Part shown: positions 1 to 6,150 of the stretch, in pieces
Position numbering within the stretch: the stretch's first letter is position 1
Layout: each line of letters opens with the position of its first letter
From: an uncultured Ideonella sp.
GTDB lineage: Bacteria; Pseudomonadota; Gammaproteobacteria; Burkholderiales; Burkholderiaceae
Direction of reading: 5' to 3'
NCBI GenBank assembly: GCA_946479475.1
Contig: CAMLGG010000214.1
Span: 1-9,108, forward strand
Length of the DNA: 9,108 nucleotides
Translations under genes and position numbers: made by a program
Notes under the pieces: generated by a model
Told to the model about the DNA's origin: nothing
The model's input: only the letters and a program-made list of their open reading frames with translations
Databases searched by the model: none

Positions 1-15
1 ACCGTGTACCCGAGC

Positions 16-50
16 GGCCGGTCGGCTTCAGAAGCCGACCGGCCTTTTTT
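16..50 (+). terminator. Rho-independent terminator of an upstream plus-strand gene
   Basis: A 14-base inverted repeat (16-29 with 31-44) is fully complementary. In RNA it would fold as a stem of about 12 G/C-rich pairs with a small loop near TCAG. A run of six T follows at 45-50 and then a pyrimidine-rich stretch. This is a textbook intrinsic terminator reading rightward, so a plus-strand gene should end just left of the window. In the other direction the hairpin lies 3' of the hydrolase gene that stops at 56, but no T run follows it on that strand. It is therefore at best a weak terminator for that gene. Confidence 0.9.
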
Positions 51-55
51 CTTTC

Positions 56-1129
56 TCACGCGGCTTGAGGCAAGGCACTGAAGCGCTTCACGCCGTCCGT
101 GCCCGTCGTCTGCCGGACGAGCCCCTGGCTGAGCAAGGCATGCAGATGCGCGATGGCCTCGCCCATGGCAAAGGTCGTCTGGTGAAGATCCAGCGGCCGC
201 TTGAAGAGCACCGGCAGCAAGTCCGCCGCGCTCGTGGGCCGCTCGCGGCACGCGGACAGCGCCTCGGCCAGGCGGTCGTCGTGGTGCGATTTCAACTGGT
301 CGATGCGCGAATGCAGGCCGACGAAGGGCTTGCCGTGCGAAGGCAGCACCAGCGTTTCGGCCGGCAGCGAGCGCAGGCGATCGATCGAGGCGAGGTAGAG
401 CGGCAGCGGGTCGGCCTCGGGCTCGAGGTCGATCACGCTGACGTTGGTCGAGATGCGCGGCAGCACCATGTCGCCGGAGATCAGCACGCCCCGCGAGGGG
501 CCGTGCAGGGCCATGTGCTCGGGGGCGTGGCCGAAGCCCGCGATGGATTGCCAATCGACGCCGCCGATGGCCACGCGCTGGCCGTCCATCAGCCGGCGGA
601 AGGCGGCCGGCACGGACGGGACCATCGAGGCGTAGTAGTTGCGGCGGGCCCGCACCTTGTCCAGTGCCTCCGGGTCGGTCAGACCATGCGCACCAAAAAA
701 GCGCGCGGCGCTTTCGCCGCCGAAGCCGGTCGTCTGCTGGCTGGCCATGCGGGCCGCGTTCCAGTCCGTCGCGCTGATCCACAGGCGGCAGTCCCAGCGC
801 TCGCACAGCCAGTCGGCCAGGCCGATGTGGTCCGGATGCATGTGGGTCACGATCACCCGCAGCACGGGCAGGCCTTCGAGTGCCTGCGAGAACACCTGCT
901 CCCAGGCGGCGCGGGTCGGGTCGGTCGCGATGCCGCAGTCGACGATCGCCCAGCCCTCGCGGCCCGCCTCGTCGCGGTCGCGCAGCAGCCACAGGTTGAT
1001 GTGGTCCAGCGCGAAGGGCAGGCCCATGCGCAGCCAGCGGATGCCGGGGGCGACCTCTATCGTTTCACCGGGTGCCGGCAGCCGGTCGCCGAAAGGGTAG
1101 TGAAGCTGGTTCTCGAAAGGATTGCTCAT
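56..1129 (-). CDS. MBL-fold metallohydrolase with C-terminal winged helix (LACTB2-like)
   Basis: The 357-residue protein carries the metallo-beta-lactamase signature THMHPDHIG at residues 95-103, with metal ligands H96, H98, D100 and H101. The later ligands are H201 (GHAPEH), D220 (SGDMVLP) and H265 (PSHG), so the dinuclear metal site looks complete. The last 75 or so residues resemble the small winged-helix tail of LACTB2-type hydrolases. No signal peptide is seen, so it should be cytoplasmic. The substrate is unknown; thioesters and other esters are typical of this fold, but nothing here fixes one. The ATG at 1129 gives the expected N-terminus, although no good Shine-Dalgarno sequence precedes it. 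It is divergent from the MerR gene across 54 bp that contain a LiuR-like operator, so co-regulation with branched-chain acyl-CoA catabolism is inferred. Confidence 0.88.
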   Translation of the reverse strand: MSNPFENQLHYPFGDRLPAPGETIEVAPGIRWLRMGLPFALDHINLWLLRDRDEAGREGWAIVDCGIATDPTRAAWEQVFSQALEGLPVLRVIVTHMHPDHIGLADWLCERWDCRLWISATDWNAARMASQQTTGFGGESAARFFGAHGLTDPEALDKVRARRNYYASMVPSVPAAFRRLMDGQRVAIGGVDWQSIAGFGHAPEHMALHGPSRGVLISGDMVLPRISTNVSVIDLEPEADPLPLYLASIDRLRSLPAETLVLPSHGKPFVGLHSRIDQLKSHHDDRLAEALSACRERPTSAADLLPVLFKRPLDLHQTTFAMGEAIAHLHALLSQGLVRQTTGTDGVKRFSALPQAA

Positions 1130-1153
1130 GAGGAAGCCGTCGACTCGCGTAGA

Positions 1154-1175
1154 CTGACGTTTACGTTAACGTCAA
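1154..1175. promoter_or_regulatory. LiuR-like operator in the divergent hydrolase/merR promoter region
   Basis: This imperfect 22-bp palindrome (left half CTGACGTTTAC, right half GTTAACGTCAA) has two mismatched positions between its arms. It differs from the perfect palindrome at 1687-1708 at only two of 22 bases. It is flanked by inverted copies of TAGACT (1150-1155 on plus; 1175-1180 read on minus), so the symmetric region spans about 1150-1180. It ends 8 bp before the merR ATG and starts 25 bp from the hydrolase ATG. The half-site resembles the LiuR motif as I recall it. Control of both divergent genes, including autoregulation, is inferred from position. Confidence 0.8.
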
Positions 1176-1183
1176 GTCTATCC

Positions 1184-1648
1184 ATGAGTGCTCCCGCACG
1201 CCCGAAGTCGGTCTTGACCCCTGCCGAGCAGGCCGCGCCGACCTTCACCATCACCGAGCTGGCGCAGGAATTCGACATCACCCCCCGGGCGATCCGCTTC
1301 TACGAGGATGTCGGCCTGCTGGAGCCTGCACGGGCGGGGCGAAACCGCGTCTACACCCACCGCGACCGTACGCGTCTGAAGCTGACGCTGCGCGGCAAGC
1401 GCCTCGGGCTGTCGCTGCAGGAGATCAAGCAGCTGGTCGACATGTACGAGTCCGGCAGCGACGAGCGGCCCCAGCTGGAGGCCTTTCTCGCGGTGCTGGG
1501 CGAGCACCGCCGGCAACTGGAGCAGCAGCTGGAGGACATCCAGGTGACGCTGGCCGAGATCGAGCAGCACGAGGCGCGCTGCCGGTCCCTCATCGGCGCC
1601 AAGGGAGCCAAGGCGGCCAGGCCACGGGCGAGCGCCAAGGCCGCCTGA
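1184..1648 (+). CDS. liuR: MerR-family transcriptional regulator, LiuR-like
   Basis: The 154-residue protein has a MerR winged helix-turn-helix at about 20-90. It begins TFTITELAQEFDITPRAIRF and continues with YEDVGLLEPARAGRNRVYTH and a basic RLKLTLRGKRLG segment. A coiled coil for dimerisation follows at about 95-135. The only cysteine is C133, so there is no metal-binding cysteine set. This fits the LiuR branch, which controls branched-chain amino acid degradation and probably senses a CoA intermediate. The tail (140-154) is rich in Ala, Lys and Arg. The frame is open much further upstream, but only the ATG at 1184 gives a normal MerR N-terminus; longer versions would overlap the opposing hydrolase gene. 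No clear Shine-Dalgarno sequence is present. The liuR symbol rests on domain similarity plus the two nearby operators, not on a search. Confidence 0.85.
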   Translation: MSAPARPKSVLTPAEQAAPTFTITELAQEFDITPRAIRFYEDVGLLEPARAGRNRVYTHRDRTRLKLTLRGKRLGLSLQEIKQLVDMYESGSDERPQLEAFLAVLGEHRRQLEQQLEDIQVTLAEIEQHEARCRSLIGAKGAKAARPRASAKAA

Positions 1649-1681
1649 GGCCACGCGAGGTTGCGGGGACGGCCTGCTTGT

Positions 1682-1687
1682 TATGAT
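1682..1687 (+). promoter_or_regulatory. Possible -10 element of the carbonic anhydrase-aceK cluster
   Basis: TATGAT matches the sigma-70 -10 consensus at five of six positions and abuts the left edge of the operator at 1687-1708. Transcription would start inside the palindrome, as expected for repression by occlusion. The -35 side is poor: TTGCGG at 1661-1666 gives only a 15-bp spacer. The call rests on the hexamer and its position alone. Confidence 0.3.
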
Positions 1688-1708
1688 TGACGTTTACGTA
1701 AACGTCAA
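1687..1708. promoter_or_regulatory. LiuR-like operator upstream of the six-gene cluster
   Basis: This is a perfect 22-bp palindrome with half-site TTGACGTTTAC and no central spacer. It is A+T-rich in a very GC-rich neighbourhood and lies in the 134-bp gap between merR and carbonic anhydrase. It shares 20 of 22 bases with the site in front of merR. Two such matches flanking a MerR gene are strong evidence that they are its operators. The site should control the downstream cluster from carbonic anhydrase to the isomerase. Assignment to LiuR is from recalled motif similarity. Confidence 0.87.
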
Positions 1709-1782
1709 CCGAGGCCGCCGTGACGCCGGCGCCATCGCAGGCCCTTCGTACACTGGCGCGACCACTTCTTCGCACCCCGACG

Positions 1783-2451
1783 ATGTCCACCCAGCTGACC
1801 GAACTGTTCGACAACAACCGCGCCTGGGCCGATGCCACCGAGGCACGCGAGCCGGGCTTCTTCACCCGCCTGCTCAACCAGCAGACACCGCAGTACCTGT
1901 GGATAGGCTGCTCCGACAGCCGCGTGCCGGCCAACGAACTCGTCGGCCTGCTGCCCGGCGAGCTCTTCGTCCACCGCAACGTCGCCAACGTGCTGGTGCA
2001 CTCCGACCTCAACGCCCTGTCGGTCATCCAGTTCGCCGTCGACGGACTGAAGGTACAGCACATCATCGTCGTCGGCCACTCCAACTGCGGCGGCGTTCGC
2101 GCGGCCCTGCACAACACCCGGCTCGGCCTGGTCGACAACTGGCTCCACCACGTGCAGGACGTGCGCCATCAGCATCGCGCCTGGCTGGACACCGTGGCCC
2201 CGGAAGCCCAGGTCAACGCCCTGGTCGAGCTCAACGTCCTGGAGCAGGCGCGCAACGTCTGCACCACGACGGTGGTGAAGGACGCCTGGTCCCGTGGCCA
2301 GACGGTGGTCGTCCACGGCTGGGTCTACGGCCTGCACAACGGGCTGCTGAAGGACCTGGCGATGACCGTGCAGGGCCCGGGCGACCTGGAGCCGGCCTAT
2401 GCCGCCGCGCTGGCCGGCATCCACGCCCGCTACGCCGAACCGGCCGCCTGA
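1783..2451 (+). CDS. can: Beta-carbonic anhydrase, Can/YadF type (type II)
   Basis: The 222-residue protein (the E. coli enzyme has about 220) interconverts CO2 and bicarbonate in the cytoplasm. The zinc ligands are C43, D45, H99 and C102, with the CSDSR motif at 43-47 (R47 pairs with D45) and GHSNCGG at 98-104. W40, R65 and Y182 occupy the positions of the non-catalytic bicarbonate site of type II enzymes, so allosteric bicarbonate control is likely. The ATG at 1783 gives the usual family N-terminus ([12 protein letters not shown]). A GTG at 1720, preceded by GAGG at 1711-1714, would add 21 mostly Arg/Pro/Ala/Leu residues and cannot be excluded. It is first in the cluster behind the operator at 1687-1708, and aceK follows 4 bp after its stop. 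Bicarbonate supply to acyl-CoA carboxylases is the inferred role. Confidence 0.93.
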   Translation: MSTQLTELFDNNRAWADATEAREPGFFTRLLNQQTPQYLWIGCSDSRVPANELVGLLPGELFVHRNVANVLVHSDLNALSVIQFAVDGLKVQHIIVVGHSNCGGVRAALHNTRLGLVDNWLHHVQDVRHQHRAWLDTVAPEAQVNALVELNVLEQARNVCTTTVVKDAWSRGQTVVVHGWVYGLHNGLLKDLAMTVQGPGDLEPAYAAALAGIHARYAEPAA

Positions 2452-2455
2452 GCGC

Positions 2456-4252
2456 ATGTTCCCGCAGCAGCTCACCGACACGCGGGCCTTCGACATCGCG
2501 AGCGCGATGCTCGACGGCTTCAACAAGCACTACCGCCTGTTCCGCGAGGTGGGCCGCATCGCCAAGCAGCGCTTCGAGCAGGCCGACTGGCATGGCCAGC
2601 AGCGCGCACAGCGCGAGCGCATCGAGTTCTACGACCGCCGGGTGGAGGAGAACGCCGAGCGCCTGACCACCGAGTTCAAGGCCCACTCGCTGCCGATGGA
2701 CGTCTGGCAGCAGATCAAGCTGCACTACATCGGCCTGCTGACCAACCACCACCAGCCCGAGTGCGCCGAGACCTTCTTCAACTCGGTCACGACGAAGATC
2801 CTGCACCGCAGCTACTTCCACAACGAGTTCATCTTCGTGCGGCCGGCGATCTCCACCGAGTACATCGAGAACGACGAGCCGGGCGACGCGCCGACCTATC
2901 GCGCCTACTACCCGACGTTGGAGACGCTGCACGAGGCGGTGGTGCGCATGATCACCAACTTCCAGCTCGAGCGGCCCTTCGCCGACCTGGATCGCGACGT
3001 CGCCGACGTGGTGGCCGCGATGGGGAGGAAGCTCGGCGACTTTCGCCCGCGAGCCAACTTCCAGATTCAGGTCCTGTCGAGCCTGTTCTACCGCAACAAG
3101 GGCGCGTATGCGGTGGGCAAGATCGTCAACGGCTTCTCCGAGCTGCCCTTCGCCCTGCCCATCCTGCATGACGAGCAGGGCCGCCTGACGATAGACGCGG
3201 CCCTGTTCGGCGAGGACGACCTGCTGCTGCTGTTCAGCTTCGCGCGGGCCTACTTCCTGGTCGACATGGAGGTGCCTTCGGCGTACGTCACCTTCCTGCG
3301 CTCGCTGATGCCGCGCAAGCCGCGCTGGGAGCTCTACAACGCGATAGGCCTGCAGAAGCAGGGCAAGAACATCTTCTACCGCGACTTCCTCTACCACCTG
3401 CGCCACAGTTCGGATCACTTCCGCATCGCGCCGGGCATCAAGGGCATGGTGATGCTGGTGTTCGACCTTCCGAGCTTCCCGTTCGTCTTCAAGGTCATCA
3501 AGGACTACTACCCGCCGCAGAAGGACACGACGCGCGCCGAGATCATGCGCAAGTACCGCCTGGTCAAGGAGCACGACCGGGTGGGCCGCATGGCCGACAC
3601 GCTGGAGTTCAGCAACGTGGCCTTCCCGCGCTCGCGCTTCGAGGACGAGCTGATCGAGGAGCTGCAGAAGTTCTGCCCCAGCCTGCTGGAGATCTCCGAC
3701 CGCGACGGCGACGGCCAGACCGAGGTCATCCTCAACCACGTCTACATCGAGCGGCGGATGATCCCGCTGAACATCTTCCTGGCCGATGCGACGCGCCAGC
3801 AGATGGAGCATGCGGTGGTCGAGTACGGCAACGCGATCAAGGACCTGGTGGCCGCCAACATCTTCCCTGGCGACATGCTTTGGAAGAACTTCGGCGTGAC
3901 CCGCCACGGCAAGGTCGTCTTCTACGACTACGACGAGATCGAGTACCTCACCGACTGCAACTTCCGCCGCGTGCCGCCACCTCGCCACGAGGAGGACGAG
4001 ATGTCGGGCGAGGTCTGGTACTCGGTCGGGCGGCACGACGTCTTCCCCGAGACCTTCGGCCCCTTCCTGCTCGGCAACCCCACGGTGCGCGAGATCTTCA
4101 TGAAGCACCACGCCGAGCTGCTGGACGCCGACTTCTGGCAAAGCCACAAGCAGCGCATCGCCGCGGGCCATGTGCATGATGTGTTCCCCTACGACCCCGA
4201 CAAGCGCTTCTCGGTGCAGCGGCGGGGCGGCGCGCGCAGCGCGCATTTCTGA
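2456..4252 (+). CDS. aceK: Isocitrate dehydrogenase kinase/phosphatase
   Basis: The 598-residue protein (E. coli AceK has 578) phosphorylates and dephosphorylates isocitrate dehydrogenase. Phosphorylation inactivates that enzyme and sends isocitrate into the glyoxylate shunt. A regulatory N-terminal half is followed by a kinase-like domain. The ATP loop APGIKGMV lies at 325-332 with K346 in [20 protein letters not shown] (370-382) contains D381, equivalent to the D371 needed for phosphatase activity. [18 protein letters not shown] (478-495) supplies N478, D491 and D493. FSVQRR near the C-terminus is also typical, and all key residues are present. The ATG lies 4 bp after the carbonic anhydrase stop without a clear Shine-Dalgarno sequence, so translational coupling is likely. 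Notably it is not next to aceA or aceB, its usual E. coli partners, but inside a putative LiuR-controlled acyl-CoA cluster. Confidence 0.97.
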   Translation: MFPQQLTDTRAFDIASAMLDGFNKHYRLFREVGRIAKQRFEQADWHGQQRAQRERIEFYDRRVEENAERLTTEFKAHSLPMDVWQQIKLHYIGLLTNHHQPECAETFFNSVTTKILHRSYFHNEFIFVRPAISTEYIENDEPGDAPTYRAYYPTLETLHEAVVRMITNFQLERPFADLDRDVADVVAAMGRKLGDFRPRANFQIQVLSSLFYRNKGAYAVGKIVNGFSELPFALPILHDEQGRLTIDAALFGEDDLLLLFSFARAYFLVDMEVPSAYVTFLRSLMPRKPRWELYNAIGLQKQGKNIFYRDFLYHLRHSSDHFRIAPGIKGMVMLVFDLPSFPFVFKVIKDYYPPQKDTTRAEIMRKYRLVKEHDRVGRMADTLEFSNVAFPRSRFEDELIEELQKFCPSLLEISDRDGDGQTEVILNHVYIERRMIPLNIFLADATRQQMEHAVVEYGNAIKDLVAANIFPGDMLWKNFGVTRHGKVVFYDYDEIEYLTDCNFRRVPPPRHEEDEMSGEVWYSVGRHDVFPETFGPFLLGNPTVREIFMKHHAELLDADFWQSHKQRIAAGHVHDVFPYDPDKRFSVQRRGGARSAHF

Positions 4253-4262
4253 GAGTCTTCGC

Positions 4263-4268
4263 AAGGAG
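4263..4268 (+). promoter_or_regulatory. Ribosome binding site of the thiolase gene
   Basis: AAGGAG lies 7 nt before the ATG at 4276. It is the best Shine-Dalgarno match in the cluster and fixes the thiolase start. It suggests independent, stronger translation than for the coupled genes around it. Confidence 0.8.
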
Positions 4269-4275
4269 TTTCCAA

Positions 4276-5454
4276 ATGGCTGATTCCATCGTCATCGCTT
4301 CCGCCGCGCGCACGCCCATCGGCGGCCTGCTCGGCGATTTCTCTTCGCTGGCTGCCTGGGAGCTGGGCGCGGTGGCGATCAAGGCTGCCGTGGAGCGCGC
4401 CGGGGTGCCGGGCGACGCCGTCGACGAGGTGCTGATGGGCAACTGCCTGATGGCCGGCCAGGGCCAGGCGCCGGCCCGCCAGGCCATGCGCCGCGCCGGC
4501 CTGCCAGATTCGACCGGCGCCGTCACCATGAGCAAGATGTGCGGCTCGGCGATGCGCACCATGATGTTCGCCCACGACATGCTGGTGGCCGGCTCGGCCG
4601 AGGTGATGGTGGCCGGCGGCATGGAGAGCATGACCAACGCGCCGCACCTGATGTTCGCCCGCAAGGGAGTCAAGTACGGCTCGGCCGCGATGTACGACCA
4701 CATGGCCATGGACGGCCTGGAGGATGCGTACGAGCGCGGCAAGGCCATGGGCGTGTTCGCTGAAGCCTGCGTCGCCAAGTACCAGTTCAGCCGCGAGGCG
4801 ATGGACCAGTTCGCCATCTCCTCCACCATGCGCGCCAAGGCCGCCAACGAGGATGGCAGCTTCGACTGGGAGATGGCGCCGGTCACGCTGGCGGCCAAGG
4901 GTGGCGACACGGTCGTCAAGTTCGACGAGCAGCCCTTCAAGGCCAAGCTCGACAAGATCCCGGGCCTGAAGCCGGCCTTCAAGAAGGACGGCGCGATCAC
5001 GGCCGCTTCGTCGTCCTCGATTTCCGACGGCGCCGCGGCGCTGGTGCTGATGCGTGAATCCACCGCTTCCCGCCTGGGTGCGAAGCCGATCGCGCGCATC
5101 GTCTCGCATGCAGTGCACGCGCAAGCGCCCGAGTGGTTCTCGACCGCGCCGGCCGGTGCCATCGCCAAGGCGCTGAAGAAGGCTGGCTGGGCCGCGAATC
5201 AGGTCGACCTGTGGGAGGTGAACGAAGCCTTCGCCGCGGTCACCATGGCCGCGATGGCCGAGTTCAAGTTGCCGCACGAGATCGTCAATGTGCACGGCGG
5301 CGCGTGTGCGCTGGGGCACCCCATCGGCGCCTCGGGCGCCCGCATCGTCGTGACGCTGCTCGGTGCCTTGCGCAAGCAGGGCAAGAAGCGCGGCATGGCG
5401 GCGCTGTGCATCGGCGGCGGCGAGGCCACCGCGCTGGCCGTCGAGCTGCTGTGA
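4276..5454 (+). CDS. Acetyl-CoA C-acyltransferase (thiolase)
   Basis: The 392-residue type II thiolase has all catalytic residues: nucleophile C89 (SKMCGSAMRT), N316 (NEAFA), H348 (GHPIGASG) and C378 (LCIGGGEA), at the same numbers as in Zoogloea thiolase. It cleaves acetoacetyl-CoA or a branched 3-ketoacyl-CoA to acetyl-CoA plus acetyl- or acyl-CoA. It is cytoplasmic and functions as a tetramer in this family. Two pocket segments depart from the biosynthetic type: AMG at 157-159 where HMG is usual, and SSSS at 245-248 where NAS(G/S) is common. This hints at a different acyl preference but does not prove one. It follows aceK by 23 bp, and its stop overlaps the start of the next gene (GTGA). 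The end products of leucine or isoleucine degradation would suit it. Confidence 0.93.
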   Translation: MADSIVIASAARTPIGGLLGDFSSLAAWELGAVAIKAAVERAGVPGDAVDEVLMGNCLMAGQGQAPARQAMRRAGLPDSTGAVTMSKMCGSAMRTMMFAHDMLVAGSAEVMVAGGMESMTNAPHLMFARKGVKYGSAAMYDHMAMDGLEDAYERGKAMGVFAEACVAKYQFSREAMDQFAISSTMRAKAANEDGSFDWEMAPVTLAAKGGDTVVKFDEQPFKAKLDKIPGLKPAFKKDGAITAASSSSISDGAAALVLMRESTASRLGAKPIARIVSHAVHAQAPEWFSTAPAGAIAKALKKAGWAANQVDLWEVNEAFAAVTMAAMAEFKLPHEIVNVHGGACALGHPIGASGARIVVTLLGALRKQGKKRGMAALCIGGGEATALAVELL

Positions 5455-6122
5455 CGCCCACGGTCCTCATCGTCGGGGCCTCGCGGGGCATCGGGCTGGA
5501 GCTGGCGACGCAGTACCTCGCCGAGGGCGCGCGCGTGTTCGCCACGGCGCGCGACGACGAAGCGCTGGCGAAGCTGCGCGGCCTGGGCGCGCGGGTGCTG
5601 CGCCTGGACGTGACGGACGCGGCGAGCGTGTCCGGCCTGGCCTGGCAGCTCGATGGCGAGGCCTTCGACACGGTGGTGGTCAATGCCGGCGTCTATGGCC
5701 CGAGCACGAGCGGGCTCGAAACGCCGACCGAAGCGGATTTCGACCGCGTGATGCACACCAACGTGCTGGGCCCGATGCGCGTGATCCCGCAGCTGGCCGA
5801 TGCGCTGGCCGAGGGCGCGAGGCTGGGCGTGATTTCGTCGCGGATGGGCTCCATGGGCCTGCGGGCGAGCGCCGGCGGCTGGCTCTACCGCGCCTCCAAG
5901 GCGGCGGTGAACTCGGTGCTGAAGGACGCCTCCATCGCCCTCGCGGATCGCGCCATCTGCGTCGCGCTGCATCCCGGCTGGGTGCGCACCGACATGGGCG
6001 GCGAAGGCGCCGACCTCGACGTGTCCGACAGCGTGCGCGGCCTGCGCTCCACGCTGGCCGCACTGACGCCGGCCGACAACGGCCGCTTCCTGAACCACGA
6101 CGGCCAGCCGCTGGAGTGGTAG
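5451..6122 (+). CDS. Short-chain dehydrogenase/reductase, C-factor (CsgA)-like
   Basis: The GTG start at 5451 overlaps the thiolase TGA by 4 nt (GTGA) and gives 223 residues beginning directly at the nucleotide fold. The cofactor motif GASRGIG lies at 9-15, NAG at 78-80, N104, serines 129-130, and the catalytic Y146-x3-K150 (YRASK). HPGWVRTDMGG at 174-184 is the usual substrate-loop region. The short length and the ending GRFLNHDGQPLEW resemble the C-factor/Sniffer subfamily of NAD(P)-dependent reductases. Its place between thiolase and acyl-CoA dehydrogenase suggests a 3-hydroxyacyl-CoA step, possibly 2-methyl-3-hydroxybutyryl-CoA oxidation, but that is an inference. A carbonyl reductase with another substrate is equally possible. 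The overlap implies translational coupling to the thiolase. Confidence 0.88.
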   Translation: MTPTVLIVGASRGIGLELATQYLAEGARVFATARDDEALAKLRGLGARVLRLDVTDAASVSGLAWQLDGEAFDTVVVNAGVYGPSTSGLETPTEADFDRVMHTNVLGPMRVIPQLADALAEGARLGVISSRMGSMGLRASAGGWLYRASKAAVNSVLKDASIALADRAICVALHPGWVRTDMGGEGADLDVSDSVRGLRSTLAALTPADNGRFLNHDGQPLEW

Positions 6123-6140
6123 CCGCCCACAAGAGACTCC

Positions 6141-6145
6141 GGAGA
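6141..6145 (+). promoter_or_regulatory. Ribosome binding site of the acyl-CoA dehydrogenase gene
   Basis: GGAGA ends 5 nt before the ATG at 6151 and supports that start in the 28-bp gap after the dehydrogenase stop. Confidence 0.65.
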
Positions 6146-6150
6146 CATCG

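Noticed and set aside
65..1648. A 527-codon plus-strand frame that would extend the MerR protein far upstream
   Set aside because: The first two thirds are antisense to the well-supported hydrolase gene and run through the operator. Normal MerR sequence begins only after the ATG at 1184.
4232..4244. GCGCGC inverted repeat at the end of aceK, followed by ATTTCT, as an attenuator
   Set aside because: The arms are separated by one base, so the real stem is very short. It lies inside the coding sequence and has no proper T run.
2231..4264. A 677-codon open frame on the minus strand opposite aceK
   Set aside because: Its translation is rich in Val, Arg, His and Leu with no recognisable motif, as expected for the antisense of a GC-rich gene. 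The plus strand encodes a complete AceK with all key residues.
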